From Neobacillus ginsengisoli (GTDB lineage Bacteria; Bacillota; Bacilli; Bacillales_B; DSM-18226): 64,000 bases of DNA. Positions 16,344 to 25,794 of this stretch are shown here, in pieces; the first letter of the stretch is position 1, and each line of letters begins with the position of its first letter. Both the position numbers and the translations under genes were made by a program. Below the pieces are notes generated by a model. That model had not been told where the DNA came from and made no database searches. It saw only the letters and a list, made by a program, of their open reading frames with translations. The stretch is taken from positions 434,001 to 498,000 of the forward strand of contig NZ_JAUSTW010000001.1 in the NCBI RefSeq assembly GCF_030813055.1, given 5' to 3'.

Positions 16344-16378
16344 AAAAAAGGATTGAGCCATTGGTTCAATCCTTTTTC
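16344..16378. terminator. Bidirectional terminator ending the ccm operon
   Basis: AAAGGATTGA and TCAATCCTTT form a stem around an 11-base loop with T-runs on both strands, between the convergent ccmG and SIMPL genes. Confidence 0.85.
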
Positions 16379-16387
16379 TATATGTTA

Positions 16388-17056
16388 TTATACTGTTCGA
16401 TAATGAAATTCTGCGGAAACACTCGCTTTGACAAGAATCTGCCCAGGTTCAAATTGAGTCGAGGTAATGCCTTTAACGAATGTTCCCGGTTGATTATAAA
16501 AGGGCTGAACGTTATAGCCCCCCTCCATAACCAAAGTTGGAGTTGGAATTAACGTGACGTTTAACGTTTTTGCGATTGTTTTTGCTTTTTCAACTGCATT
16601 ATTTAATGCGATTGATAGTGCTTGTTGGTAAAAGGTATTTTTGTTTTTAGCTGTAAATTGAACGTTTGCAACATAGTTTACTCCATTTTGTACCGCTGAA
16701 TCTACGATTCTTCCAATCATTGATAAATCTTCTATTTTCACCTGCAAAATATGGGTTACTTTATAACCTCTAAAAATTTGTTTTCCTTGTTCAAAATCGT
16801 AATCTGATTCAATTCGGTAATCAAATGTTTGCAAATGTTCCTTTGGTATCCCCAGAGATAAAAGTGAATTTATCACCTTCGTCACTTCAAGTGAATTTTG
16901 TTGCTGTGCTGAAATCAGTTCTTTTTTCTCTGTTATGACTCCTAGATTTACTGAAGCAGAGTCAGGATGAACCGCCATTTCCCCTTCACCGCTTACTTTG
17001 ATGAGTTGATCCCTGGAGTGCAGTCCGTTAGGCCTGAGTGATGGGTTGCTATACAT
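16388..17056 (-). CDS. SIMPL-domain (DUF541) protein
   Basis: A 222-residue protein consisting of one SIMPL domain: the N-terminal IKVSGEGEMAVHPDSASVNLGV block, GYKVTHILQVKIEDLSMIGRIVDSAVQNGVN in the middle, and A.AIALNNAVEKAKTIAKTLNV towards the end. SIMPL proteins form oligomeric rings; their roles are mostly unknown. Unlike many relatives there is no signal peptide or anchor, so it should be cytoplasmic. GGAGGGGG precedes the ATG. It is a single gene, convergent to the ccm operon. Confidence 0.82.
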   Translation of the reverse strand: MYSNPSLRPNGLHSRDQLIKVSGEGEMAVHPDSASVNLGVITEKKELISAQQQNSLEVTKVINSLLSLGIPKEHLQTFDYRIESDYDFEQGKQIFRGYKVTHILQVKIEDLSMIGRIVDSAVQNGVNYVANVQFTAKNKNTFYQQALSIALNNAVEKAKTIAKTLNVTLIPTPTLVMEGGYNVQPFYNQPGTFVKGITSTQFEPGQILVKASVSAEFHYRTV

Positions 17057-17230
17057 TTTTTGTTTCCCCCTCCATCCTTATTTCTTTCTATAAAATACGG
17101 TTTATCAAAAGAAACGTTCCAATCTAGAAATCTACTGTTTCGGTCAATTTTTCTTTTTGCATTTGGTTCTAGTAATGATTTTAAAAAAATAGAATAAATA
17201 CATATTTTGAAAGAGTTGAATGAATTGAAA

Positions 17231-17260
17231 GTCATATTGTGTCAATAAAGGCATACATTT
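17231..17260 (+). promoter_or_regulatory. Sigma-E type promoter of the spoIIIA operon
   Basis: A -35 element TCATATT (17232-17238) and a -10 element CATACATT (17252-17259), 13 bases apart, match the mother-cell sigma-E consensus (KMATATT and CATACANT). It lies about 40 bases before the spoIIIAA start, fitting the known sigma-E control of this operon in B. subtilis. Confidence 0.75.
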
Positions 17261-17297
17261 TAACTAATGAGACAAGCAACAACAAGGAGGAAGCTTA

Positions 17298-18221
17298 GTG
17301 GAAACGATTTTTAATTTTTTGCCCAAAAATATTGCAGCCCTAATCGAACAAATCCCTCCTAATCAAAAAGAAGAATTAGAAGAAATCCGAATCCGAATTA
17401 ATCGACCGATTGAGATAACGCTAAAGGGAGCACCAAGGTTCTTACCTTATATTATTCAGCCTGAAGATGCTTTCCATTTAATGAATAAAATAAGCCAATT
17501 CTCCATTTATACGCTTGAGGAAGAACTGAAGCGAGGTTATATCACCATTTCAGGAGGCCATCGGATTGGGCTTGCAGGCAAGGTCATTCTCGAGGAGGGT
17601 AAGGTCAAAGCAATTCGGGATGTTTCTTCCTTTAATATTCGGATTGCCAGAGAAAAAGTTGGGATATCAGAACCAATTATTCCTTTTATCTTTAAAGGCG
17701 GCTGGATGCATACAATGGTGATCGGACCGCCGCAAACAGGGAAAACCACACTTTTGCGAGATTTCGCGAGAATCATTTCAACGGGGAACATGAAAAAGGG
17801 GATGCCAGCAAATAAGGTCGGCATTGTGGATGAGCGATCTGAAATTGCCGGATGTGTAAATGGTGTTCCCCAATTAACCTTTGGACATCGGTTGGATGTA
17901 TTAGATGCATGCCCTAAAGCAGAGGGGATGATGATGATGATACGGTCAATGAGCCCTGATGTTTTGATTGTCGATGAGATTGGCAGAAAAGAAGATGCTG
18001 AGGCAATTCAAGAGGCTGTTCATGCAGGAATTAAACTCATTATGACTACACATGGGACCGGGATAGAAGAAATAAGGAATAGACCGTCGTTAAAAGAAAT
18101 TATAAATCAACAAATTTTTGAGCGATTCGTTGTTTTAAGCAGGAAAGCAGGGCCAGGAACGATAACCCAGATTTTAGATAAGAATGGAAGAGAAATGAAT
18201 CATAAAGTGAGCGTGACATAA
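17298..18221 (+). CDS. spoIIIAA: Stage III sporulation ATPase SpoIIIAA
   Basis: A 307-residue secretion-superfamily ATPase resembling type II/IV secretion motors, energising the channel between mother cell and forespore. Walker A is GPPQTGKTT near residues 141-149 and the Walker B region is DVLIVDEIGR near 222-231. The GTG start has AAGGAGG 8 bases upstream. It is the first of eight tightly packed genes, directly abutting spoIIIAB. Confidence 0.95.
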   Translation: METIFNFLPKNIAALIEQIPPNQKEELEEIRIRINRPIEITLKGAPRFLPYIIQPEDAFHLMNKISQFSIYTLEEELKRGYITISGGHRIGLAGKVILEEGKVKAIRDVSSFNIRIAREKVGISEPIIPFIFKGGWMHTMVIGPPQTGKTTLLRDFARIISTGNMKKGMPANKVGIVDERSEIAGCVNGVPQLTFGHRLDVLDACPKAEGMMMMIRSMSPDVLIVDEIGRKEDAEAIQEAVHAGIKLIMTTHGTGIEEIRNRPSLKEIINQQIFERFVVLSRKAGPGTITQILDKNGREMNHKVSVT

Positions 18222-18737
18222 ATGATCAAGATTATAGGTGCCATATTTATTATTGTCGCAACCACATGGACAGGTTTTGAGGCTTCACGGCACTTTAGTG
18301 AACGACCCAAACAGCTTAGACAATTAAGGTCAGCCTTACAATCGCTTGAAGCTGAAATCATGTATGGTCATACGCCGTTACATGAAGCGGCAAGAAGGTT
18401 AGCAGCCCAGCTTTCAAAGCCCCTTTCATGGTTTTTTGAAGCTTTTGCCAAAAAGTTAACCGATTCCGACACAACAGTAAAAGAGGCTTGGGAAAATAGC
18501 TTAAAAGAGGTTTGGAAGTCGACAGCTTTAAAGCAGGGAGAATTTGAAATCATGAAACAATTCGGGGAAACCCTTGGCAGGCATGATCGCTTTTCCCAAC
18601 AAAAACAAATCATACTGACTTTAACACATCTTGAAAGAGAAGAAGCCGATGCGATTGATCGACAGGCAAAGTACGAAAAAATGATAAAAAGTCTGGGATT
18701 CCTAACTGGTTTATTATTGATCATTTTATTATTTTAG
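18222..18737 (+). CDS. spoIIIAB: Stage III sporulation protein SpoIIIAB
   Basis: A 171-residue protein with membrane helices at both ends and a helical cytoplasmic domain related to GspF-type platform proteins of secretion systems. It begins immediately after the spoIIIAA stop, so translation is coupled. The RPKQLRQLRSALQSLEAEI segment is typical of the family. Confidence 0.93.
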   Translation: MIKIIGAIFIIVATTWTGFEASRHFSERPKQLRQLRSALQSLEAEIMYGHTPLHEAARRLAAQLSKPLSWFFEAFAKKLTDSDTTVKEAWENSLKEVWKSTALKQGEFEIMKQFGETLGRHDRFSQQKQIILTLTHLEREEADAIDRQAKYEKMIKSLGFLTGLLLIILLF

Positions 18738-18748
18738 GGGGAAATGCA

Positions 18749-18952
18749 ATGGGCTTAGAAGTGGATATTATATTTAAAATAGCCGGGGTGGGAATTGTGG
18801 TAGCGTTTTTGCACACGGTCCTTGATCAGGTTGGAAAAAAAGAATACGCACAATGGGTCACATTATTCGGATTTATCTATATTTTGTTTCAAGTTGCCAC
18901 AATCGTGGATGATCTCTTCCAAAAAATAAAATCAGTATTCTTGTTTCAATAA
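18749..18952 (+). CDS. spoIIIAC: Stage III sporulation protein SpoIIIAC
   Basis: A 67-residue protein with two membrane helices and a short loop containing GKKEYAQW, the usual SpoIIIAC form. It is a small membrane component of the forespore feeding channel. GGGGGA precedes the ATG. Confidence 0.93.
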   Translation: MGLEVDIIFKIAGVGIVVAFLHTVLDQVGKKEYAQWVTLFGFIYILFQVATIVDDLFQKIKSVFLFQ

Positions 18953-18966
18953 AGGGGGGCTCTGCC

Positions 18967-19356
18967 ATTGAAATCCTTAAAATAGTCGGCTTGGCACTTA
19001 TTGGCACCTTTCTCGCGTTAATTGTTAAAGAGCAAAAACCAAATATTGCTTTCCTCTTGGTTGTATTTGTTGGCTGTACCATCTTTCTTTTTTTAGTAGA
19101 TAAAATTTCTGAAATTATAAATATGCTGGAAAAATTAGCTGTGAATGCCAATGTGAATATGGTCTATGTCGAAACCATACTTAAAATTATTGGAATTGCC
19201 TATATTGCTGAATTTGCCGCGCAAATTACAAAAGATGCAGGTCAGGGTGCCATCGCTTCAAAAATTGAATTGGCAGGGAAAATATTGATACTCGCAATGG
19301 CCATTCCAATTTTAACTGTGATGATTGAAACGATTATCAAATTAATTCCGAGTTAA
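18967..19356 (+). CDS. spoIIIAD: Stage III sporulation protein SpoIIIAD, probable ATT start
   Basis: A three- to four-helix membrane protein with the family block VKEQKPNIAFLLVVF and the highly conserved VYVETILKIIGIAYIAEF segment. The first ATG-like codon in frame is TTG at 18991, but the conserved N-terminus IEILKIVGLALIGT begins at 18967 with ATT, and GGGGGG ends 7 bases before that codon, whereas nothing suitable precedes 18991. I therefore place the start at ATT, giving 129 residues, close to the B. subtilis length. The start codon is inference. Confidence 0.85.
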   Translation: MEILKIVGLALIGTFLALIVKEQKPNIAFLLVVFVGCTIFLFLVDKISEIINMLEKLAVNANVNMVYVETILKIIGIAYIAEFAAQITKDAGQGAIASKIELAGKILILAMAIPILTVMIETIIKLIPS

Positions 19357-19396
19357 TTACATTCATTTTCTTTTTATAAAAAAAGAGGTGTGAAAA

Positions 19397-20596
19397 TTGA
19401 AGCACAGGTTGCAGATTATTCCTATTATTATTCTCTTATTCTTTTTTTTAAATATTCCAATGGTACAAGCTGCTGAAAACACTAAGGACGCCTCTTCGCC
19501 TCTTTCGCCGCAGCAATTAGTAGATGCCCAGCTTAAAACAATGGATCTAACAGAATTAAAGCAATTTTGGGACGATGTCAATAATAAGTACGGGGGGTTC
19601 CTTCCAGAGAGTCAAAAAGGAAGCTTGTATGATTTTATAAAAGGAGAGAAGAAATTTTCGTTAAAAGAGTGGGGAAAAGGAATATTAAAATTTGCTTTTC
19701 AGGAGTTTGTGGCGAATGGGAAATTGCTTGGCTCGCTGATTTTGTTAACGATTTTCAGCATGTTCCTTCAATCCATGCAAAATGCCTTTGAAAAAAGCAC
19801 GATTAGTAAGGTTGCTTATTCCATTGTCTATATGGTGCTGGTGATTATTGCCCTTAATAGTTTCCATGTTGCCATAAGCTATACGAATGATGCAATCGGG
19901 TCGATGATATCATTCGTGCTCGCACTTATTCCGCTTTTGCTCGCTTTAATTGCAGCTTCAGGCGGACTGGTCTCAGCTGCTTTCTTTCACCCTGTAATTT
20001 TATTTCTTATGAATATAAGCGGTTTATTTATGCAGTATATTATTCTACCGCTGCTTTTCTTAGCTGCACTGCTGAGCATTGTAAGTACCATGTCAGAACA
20101 ATATAAAGTCACACAGCTGGCACAGCTGCTAAGAAACTGGAGTATCGGGTTAATGGGGCTTTTTCTAACGGTATTCTTAGGTGTTATCTCTGTACAGGGA
20201 GCGTCAGCTGCAGTTACGGACGGTGTAACAATAAGGACAGCTAAATTCATAACGGGTAACTTCATCCCTGTTATTGGGAGGATTTTTACGGATGCCACTG
20301 ATACCGTCGTTAGTGCCTCTGCCCTTTTAAAAAATACAGTGGGCATTGCCGGGGTCGCGATCTTGTTAATCATTGTGGCTTTTCCGGCGATAAAAATCTT
20401 AATGATTGCCTTTATTTATAAATTTGCAGCAGCCATCCTGCAGCCATTAGGCGGCGGCCCTGTAATTACCTGTCTGGATATTATAAGCAAGAGTGTCATT
20501 TATGTTTTTGCAGCACTGGGTATCGTGTCGCTGATGTTCTTCCTAAGTATAACCGTGATTGTTGCCGCGGGAAATTTAACGATGATGATGCGATAG
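19397..20596 (+). CDS. spoIIIAE: Stage III sporulation protein SpoIIIAE
   Basis: A 399-residue polytopic protein with a signal peptide (cleavage near VQAA at 25), an extracytoplasmic segment of about 75 residues, and eight or so membrane helices. It is the largest membrane subunit of the SpoIIIA complex. The TTG start has AGAGGTG 6 bases upstream. The GASAAVTDGVTIRTAKF segment is strongly conserved in the family. Confidence 0.94.
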   Translation: MKHRLQIIPIIILLFFFLNIPMVQAAENTKDASSPLSPQQLVDAQLKTMDLTELKQFWDDVNNKYGGFLPESQKGSLYDFIKGEKKFSLKEWGKGILKFAFQEFVANGKLLGSLILLTIFSMFLQSMQNAFEKSTISKVAYSIVYMVLVIIALNSFHVAISYTNDAIGSMISFVLALIPLLLALIAASGGLVSAAFFHPVILFLMNISGLFMQYIILPLLFLAALLSIVSTMSEQYKVTQLAQLLRNWSIGLMGLFLTVFLGVISVQGASAAVTDGVTIRTAKFITGNFIPVIGRIFTDATDTVVSASALLKNTVGIAGVAILLIIVAFPAIKILMIAFIYKFAAAILQPLGGGPVITCLDIISKSVIYVFAALGIVSLMFFLSITVIVAAGNLTMMMR

Positions 20597-20608
20597 GGGG
20601 GAGAAAAA

Positions 20609-21238
20609 TTGGATTTTTTAAAAGAGTGGGTAACGAATATTATCCTTTTTATCCTGCTAGCAACCGTTATTGATATGCTTCTTCCAAATTCCAGTATGCA
20701 AAAATATACAAAAATGGTTACAGGCTTGCTTTTGATTGCCATTATTCTCACCCCGATTTACAAATTAATTTCAAAAGATTTTGAATCGACACTTGCTTCC
20801 ATACCTTCCTTTCAAACACCGGGAGAAAAAAATATGAAAAATTCGATAGATTTAAAGAAAAAAGAAATACAAGCCTCTCAACATGCATATATTTTAGAAC
20901 AGATGACTGTCCAGCTGAAAAAGAGTGCTGAAGAGGAGTTGATGAAAAAATACGGTTTGCAAATTGCGAAAATAGATATTTCTACTAACGAACAAAGTGA
21001 CCAAGCATTCCCTGACAACCTTCAAAAGGTTACGGTTCTTTTAAAGCAATCTGACAATTCAATGCAGGCAGTTGAAGCAATAAAACCAGTCAATATCAAT
21101 ACTGATACACCTCCTCCATCAAAAGGATCAACAGATAATACGAAAAAAATCTCCACATTTCTATCGCAAAAATGGAATGTAACTGGAAACAAAGTTGAAG
21201 TCTCGATAGAAGGGGGGACTATTAATACCAATGGATAA
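20609..21238 (+). CDS. spoIIIAF: Stage III sporulation protein SpoIIIAF
   Basis: A 209-residue protein with two N-terminal membrane helices (about 8-25 and 35-52) and an extracytoplasmic ring-building-type domain. The TTG start follows GGGGGAG. Its end overlaps the start of spoIIIAG by 8 bases. Confidence 0.92.
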   Translation: MDFLKEWVTNIILFILLATVIDMLLPNSSMQKYTKMVTGLLLIAIILTPIYKLISKDFESTLASIPSFQTPGEKNMKNSIDLKKKEIQASQHAYILEQMTVQLKKSAEEELMKKYGLQIAKIDISTNEQSDQAFPDNLQKVTVLLKQSDNSMQAVEAIKPVNINTDTPPPSKGSTDNTKKISTFLSQKWNVTGNKVEVSIEGGTINTNG

Positions 21239-21887
21239 TAATCAAGGACCACTATCATGGTTAAAAAAATTATTAATAAGTAATGATCAGACAAATAAAA
21301 AAACAACTAAATATCAGTATTTAATTCTTGTCCTATGTATTGGGGCTGCATGTATGTTAGTAGGAAATATATTATTTAAAACCAATTCCTCAGCTCCTGC
21401 TATTCCTGCATTTAAGACCCAACAAGATAATTCAGGTGATGTTGCGGCCTTTGGTCAAAAAAATAACTCTAGCAATAAGACAATAGCTGATTATGAACAA
21501 GAATATGAGAACCAGCTAAAAAAGGCAATTGGGGATATGTTAGGTGTAAACAATGTAACCGTAGTTGTTACCATTGATTCAACCGATCAACAAGTTCTTC
21601 AAAAAAATAAGAACACGAAATCGCAAACAACAGAGGAAACAGACCAAAGTGGAGGACAGCGTAAAGTTACTGACACCTCTACTGATGAACAGGTTGTCAT
21701 CACCCGCAATGGGGATAAAGAGGTTCCTATTGTAGTAGAAACAAAAAAACCAGAAATTCGCGGTGTATGGGTAGTTGCCAAAGGGGCAGAAAATATACAA
21801 GTTAAACAGTTGATTGTTGAAGCGGTAACAAGGGCTTTAGGTGTGCCAAGCTATAAAGTTGCCGTTACGCCAATGTTTAAAAAATAA
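21231..21887 (+). CDS. spoIIIAG: Stage III sporulation protein SpoIIIAG
   Basis: A 218-residue bitopic protein: one membrane helix near 28-46 and a large extracytoplasmic domain. In B. subtilis it forms a 30-subunit ring between the two membranes. The domain has a ring-building motif split by a Gln/Thr/Lys-rich insertion (about 125-155), which matches the beta-triangle insertion of SpoIIIAG. GGGGGG precedes the ATG within spoIIIAF. Confidence 0.93.
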   Translation: MDNNQGPLSWLKKLLISNDQTNKKTTKYQYLILVLCIGAACMLVGNILFKTNSSAPAIPAFKTQQDNSGDVAAFGQKNNSSNKTIADYEQEYENQLKKAIGDMLGVNNVTVVVTIDSTDQQVLQKNKNTKSQTTEETDQSGGQRKVTDTSTDEQVVITRNGDKEVPIVVETKKPEIRGVWVVAKGAENIQVKQLIVEAVTRALGVPSYKVAVTPMFKK

Positions 21888-21902
21888 AAGGGGGATTTCC
21901 AG

Positions 21903-22463
21903 ATGCTTTTGAAAAAACAAACTGTTTGGTTGTTAACAATGTTAAGTTTAGTGGTTGTATTATCTGTATATTACATCACCTCTCCAGAGCAAAAAAGTAA
22001 TGATTTAGCAGCAGTGAAGCAAAATGCCAAAGATCAGATAACCGGGCAGCAATCCAAATCAAAAACAGTTGCAAAGGATGGAAAAACAACGGTTTCACAA
22101 GTAGCCGGCGATGATGAGTTTACAGCCCTACGGATGAAGCTTGACGATCAGCGCAGTGCACAGAAAGCGGATTTAACAGCAATAGTAGCATCAACTGACG
22201 TTCCTGCAGATCAACGAAGCAAAGCAATGGATCAAATGCAAAAATTAAGTCAAACTGCCCAAAAAGAAGAAATTCTTGAAACCTTGATTAAGACAATGGG
22301 CTATGAAGATGCACTAGTTAGAGCTGATGGAGAACAAGTAAGAGTTACAGTAAAATCAAAGAAACAGCCAACCCCAACTGCAGCTAATGAAATCATCCAA
22401 AAGGTTAAAAAAGAAATTGGTGAAACGAACTACGTAGCCGTAGAATTCCAACCTTCAAAGTAA
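21903..22463 (+). CDS. spoIIIAH: Stage III sporulation protein SpoIIIAH
   Basis: A 186-residue bitopic protein with one membrane helix (about 8-25), a linker and a C-terminal EscJ/PrgK-like ring-building domain ending ETNYVAVEFQPSK. It binds forespore SpoIIQ across the intermembrane space. GGGGGA precedes the ATG. Last gene of the operon; a repeat element and a terminator follow. Confidence 0.94.
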   Translation: MLLKKQTVWLLTMLSLVVVLSVYYITSPEQKSNDLAAVKQNAKDQITGQQSKSKTVAKDGKTTVSQVAGDDEFTALRMKLDDQRSAQKADLTAIVASTDVPADQRSKAMDQMQKLSQTAQKEEILETLIKTMGYEDALVRADGEQVRVTVKSKKQPTPTAANEIIQKVKKEIGETNYVAVEFQPSK

Positions 22464-22470
22464 ATAGAAA

Positions 22471-22529
22471 TGCGCAAGCGCCTTGTTCAGGGGCTTATGA
22501 CCCGAGACATTAAGCGCTGGAGTAAGACC
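22471..22529 (+). repeat. Dispersed extragenic repeat, copy A (internally deleted)
   Basis: The left part AAGCGCCTTGTTCAGGGGC and right part TTATGACCCGAGA...CTGGAGTAAGAC match the two ends of copy B (32239-32346, inverted) at most positions, with B's roughly 40-base middle missing. It begins 8 bases after the spoIIIAH stop. The remainder of the 345-base gap before accB holds a terminator and a promoter. Confidence 0.7.
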
Positions 22530-22545
22530 GTTCTCAAATTTCTTT

Positions 22546-22575
22546 AAAAAGGAAAGTCATGCTTTCCTTTTTTTG
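22546..22575 (+). terminator. Terminator of the spoIIIA operon
   Basis: AAAAAGGAAAG and CTTTCCTTTTTTT form a stem with a 5-base loop and a T-run. Confidence 0.85.
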
Positions 22576-22734
22576 TTTTTATCATTTTTTTAGTTGTTTA
22601 ACAGCTGACTAATCCGGGAAAGATACTATTTTGAGGGTAGATTGGTAGTTTTAAATTACACATTTTATTTAGAAAATATTATGATAAAGGAAGAAGCGGG
22701 CAGTAAAACATTAAAGCGCTTCTGAATTAGATGA

Positions 22735-22764
22735 TTGAACTTTTACAATGTATTATCGTATAGT
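22735..22764 (+). promoter_or_regulatory. Sigma-A type promoter of accBC
   Basis: TTGAAC and TATAGT separated by 18 bases, 45 bases before the accB start. Match is fair, not perfect. Confidence 0.5.
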
Positions 22765-22808
22765 AATAGTAGCTAGTCACAATTAAGTAGTTCAAGGAGT
22801 GTTACTCA

Positions 22809-23324
22809 ATGTTAAAAGTACAAGAAATTCGCGAATTGATAAAATTGGTTGACCAGTCCAGTATCGATGAATTTGTATACGAAAACGAAGGATCAAAAAT
22901 TAAAATGAAGAAAAATGTTAATTCAACTGTGACAACCTTTCAACCGGCTGCACAAGCTGCGGTTGAAGCAGTTCCTGCTGTACAAACCGTTCCGGTCCAA
23001 GCTGCTGTACCTATTGCACAAGTGCATGAAATAAAAATGGAAACAGCTAAAGAAGAAACGAACAAGCAAGTAGAGACTGCCAATTTACACAAAATTACTT
23101 CTCCAATGGTTGGGACATTCTATGCTTCACCGACACCGGAGGCTGATTCTTATGTGAAAGCAGGCACAAAGGTATCAAAGGATTCAATCGTTTGTATTGT
23201 GGAAGCCATGAAATTATTTAATGAAATAGAAGCAGAAGTAAATGGTGAGATTGTTGAAATACTTGTTAAAAATGGACAATTAGTAGAATACGGGCAGCCT
23301 TTATTTTTAGTAAAGCCTGAATAA
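22809..23324 (+). CDS. accB: Biotin carboxyl carrier protein of acetyl-CoA carboxylase
   Basis: A 171-residue carrier with an N-terminal helix pair, an Ala/Pro/Val-rich flexible linker (about 45-75) and the C-terminal biotinyl domain from about 94. The biotinylated Lys is K135 in EAMKL, followed by FNEIEAE rather than the more common MNEIEAE. AAGGAGTG precedes the ATG. It is 14 bases upstream of accC and probably cotranscribed. It might also serve the carboxyltransferase at 60415, which has no carrier of its own here; that is inference. Confidence 0.96.
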   Translation: MLKVQEIRELIKLVDQSSIDEFVYENEGSKIKMKKNVNSTVTTFQPAAQAAVEAVPAVQTVPVQAAVPIAQVHEIKMETAKEETNKQVETANLHKITSPMVGTFYASPTPEADSYVKAGTKVSKDSIVCIVEAMKLFNEIEAEVNGEIVEILVKNGQLVEYGQPLFLVKPE

Positions 23325-23338
23325 GGAGCGATAACAGG

Positions 23339-24694
23339 ATGATAAAAAAACTGTTAATTGCAAACAGAGGAGAAATTGCTGTCAGGATCATTCGAGCTTG
23401 CAGGGAAATGGGCATTGAATCTGTTGCCGTATTTTCCGAAGCAGATCGTGAAGCCCTCCATGTACAACTTGCAGATGAGGCATATTGCATTGGACCCACT
23501 TCATCAAAAGACAGTTATTTAAATGTCACAAATATTATTAGTGTTGCTATACTGACAGCTTGCGATGCCATCCACCCGGGTTATGGTTTTCTTGCAGAAA
23601 ATGCTGACTTCGCCGAGCTTTGCCGTGAATGTAATATTACATTTGTTGGTCCAAGTCCTGAAGCAATCACAAAAATGGGAACAAAGGACATCGCTAGAGA
23701 AACGATGCGTGAGGCAGGTGTTCCTATCGTACCGGGATCTACCGGAATCATTAATGATATTGATGAGGCTTTAGAATTAGTAGAAAAAATTCAATATCCT
23801 GTCATCATCAAAGCAACGGCTGGCGGCGGAGGCAAAGGAATCCGTGTTGCAAAGAATGAACAGGAATTAATAAAAGGCATCAATATAACACAGCAGGAAG
23901 CATTAACAGCATTTGGAAATCCTGGTGTATACATAGAGAAGTATATTCAGGATTTCCGCCATGTTGAAATTCAGGTGTTAGCGGACTCCTATGGAAACAC
24001 GCTCCATTTAGGGGAGCGCGACTGCTCCATTCAGCGCAGACTTCAGAAACTTCTTGAAGAAACTCCTTCACCGGCCTTAGATGGGGAGATTCGTGCAGAA
24101 ATGGGAAATGCTGCAGTAAAAGCTGCAAAAGCAGTTGATTATTCAGGTGCCGGCACGGTAGAATTTATCTATGACTACCGCAATCGTAAATTTTATTTTA
24201 TGGAAATGAACACGCGGATTCAGGTGGAGCATCCTGTGACTGAATTGGTCACCGGCATTGACCTTGTTAAAGAGCAAATTCGTGTTGCTTCCGGTGAAAG
24301 ATTAACGCTAAATCAAAAGGATGTTACGTTTACAGGTTGGGCCATTGAGTGCAGAATTAATGCGGAAAATCCCGAAAAGAACTTCATGCCGTCAGCAGGA
24401 AAGATTCACATGTATTTACCGCCAGGTGGCTTAGGCGTTCGAATCGATTCTGCAGCATATCCGGGATATACCATTCCACCTTACTACGATTCCATGATTG
24501 CGAAAGTCATCACATACGGCAGCAGCAGAGAAGAAGCTATTGCAAGAATGAAGCGTGCACTAAGTGAATTTGTTATCGAAGGCATTCATACCACGATTCC
24601 GTTTCATTTGAAACTGCTGGAACATGAAAAATTCGTTGAAGGACAGTTCAATACGAAGTTTCTTGAATTGCATGATGTGATGAAGTCTAGTTAA
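23339..24694 (+). CDS. accC: Biotin carboxylase subunit of acetyl-CoA carboxylase
   Basis: A 451-residue ATP-grasp enzyme carboxylating the biotin of AccB in fatty acid synthesis. It shows the N-terminal [14 protein letters not shown] block, the glycine loop [12 protein letters not shown] near 158-169, the HVEIQVL segment with catalytic residues near 207, and [13 protein letters not shown] near 288-300. Length and order after accB are standard. GGAGCG precedes the ATG. Confidence 0.97.
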   Translation: MIKKLLIANRGEIAVRIIRACREMGIESVAVFSEADREALHVQLADEAYCIGPTSSKDSYLNVTNIISVAILTACDAIHPGYGFLAENADFAELCRECNITFVGPSPEAITKMGTKDIARETMREAGVPIVPGSTGIINDIDEALELVEKIQYPVIIKATAGGGGKGIRVAKNEQELIKGINITQQEALTAFGNPGVYIEKYIQDFRHVEIQVLADSYGNTLHLGERDCSIQRRLQKLLEETPSPALDGEIRAEMGNAAVKAAKAVDYSGAGTVEFIYDYRNRKFYFMEMNTRIQVEHPVTELVTGIDLVKEQIRVASGERLTLNQKDVTFTGWAIECRINAENPEKNFMPSAGKIHMYLPPGGLGVRIDSAAYPGYTIPPYYDSMIAKVITYGSSREEAIARMKRALSEFVIEGIHTTIPFHLKLLEHEKFVEGQFNTKFLELHDVMKSS

Positions 24695-24712
24695 AATCTG
24701 GAGGTGTTCATT

Positions 24713-25120
24713 ATGAGCGAGTACAGTGTCTTGGAAATGGATCAAGGAAATAATGGGCTTGGAAAAGTAGAAATTGCCCCGGAAGTCATTGAAGTAATTG
24801 CCGGGATTGCAGCGTCCGAAGTGGAAGGTGTAGCGGGCATGCGTGGTAATTTTGCCACGGGTGTGGTGGAACGTTTAGGGAAAAAGAACCACGGTAAGGG
24901 CGTTAAAGTGGAATTAACTGAGACAGGAATTAAAGTTGATGTATACTGCTTAATGAAATTCGGTGTCTCCATTCCTAGTGTTGCAGGGAAGATACAGGAT
25001 AACATTCGCCAAGCGTTGCTTAATATGACAGCGTTAGATGCCGAAGAAGTAAACATACATGTTGTTGGTATTCAATTTGAAAACCAGAAGCATGAACCGG
25101 AAATTGAACAAGAACTATAA
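24713..25120 (+). CDS. yqhY: Asp23/Gls24 family protein YqhY
   Basis: A 135-residue protein with the Asp23 domain: GKVEIAPEVIEVIAGIAASEVEGVAGM near the N-terminus and IQDNIRQALLNMTALDAEEVNIHV later. In B. subtilis YqhY is encoded after accBC and loss of it perturbs acetyl-CoA carboxylase activity, so a link to fatty acid synthesis is likely. GGAGGTG precedes ATG 24713; an in-frame GTG at 24704 overlaps that site. Confidence 0.9.
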   Translation: MSEYSVLEMDQGNNGLGKVEIAPEVIEVIAGIAASEVEGVAGMRGNFATGVVERLGKKNHGKGVKVELTETGIKVDVYCLMKFGVSIPSVAGKIQDNIRQALLNMTALDAEEVNIHVVGIQFENQKHEPEIEQEL

Positions 25121-25130
25121 AATGTGCAAG

Positions 25131-25165
25131 CCAAAGGAGGTATCTCCTTTGGTTTTCTTATTTTT
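25131..25165 (+). terminator. Terminator of accBC-yqhY
   Basis: CCAAAGGAG and CTCCTTTGG form a 9-bp stem with a 4-base loop, then a T-rich tract. The rest of the gap to nusB holds no gene. Confidence 0.8.
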
Positions 25166-25353
25166 TAAAATTAAAATGTAACCTATAACTGAAAAAAATT
25201 TTCTTGTACAGTGCGAATCATTTTTAGTTATGCTATTATCTTTTTATGTGCAAAACAATAAGACTACTTTCGCATTAGATTCGACAAGTGCCATCATGAT
25301 GGACGAAAAATAGACAAAGATAATTTAATATCGCTAAAGGAGTTAACGGTATA

Positions 25354-25752
25354 ATGAAAAGAAGAACCGCAAGAGAAAAAGCTTTACAGGCTCTTTTTCA
25401 AATCGATGTTAGTAATACTGAACCATCTTCAGCAATCGAACATGTACTAGAAGGGGAGGCAGGCGACGAATATCTAACCATGCTAGTTACAGGAGTGGTC
25501 GAACAAAAAAATGATATTGACCTGCTGATTAAAGATAATCTTGAAAAATGGTCGATCGATCGTTTGGCAACCGTTGATAGGAATTTGTTAAGAATTGCTG
25601 TTTATGAATTAAAATACGCTCAAAATGATGTTCCGGAAAATGTTATTTTAGATGAAGCCATTGAAATAGCTAAAATTTACGGCGACGACCAATCCAGCCG
25701 ATTTATTAATGGTGTGCTTTCTAAAATAAAACAAAAGCTTCTAAATGATTAA
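25354..25752 (+). CDS. nusB: Transcription antitermination factor NusB
   Basis: A 132-residue all-helical RNA-binding protein that with NusE binds boxA during rRNA transcription. It begins RRTAREKALQALFQIDV and includes WSIDRLATVDRNLLRIAVYEL and VILDEAIEIAKIYGDDQSSRFINGVL, all diagnostic. AAGGAG precedes the ATG. folD follows after 42 bases. Confidence 0.96.
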   Translation: MKRRTAREKALQALFQIDVSNTEPSSAIEHVLEGEAGDEYLTMLVTGVVEQKNDIDLLIKDNLEKWSIDRLATVDRNLLRIAVYELKYAQNDVPENVILDEAIEIAKIYGDDQSSRFINGVLSKIKQKLLND

Positions 25753-25794
25753 TAATTTTAATTTGAACAACTTTTATTAAAAGGGGGAAAAGAA

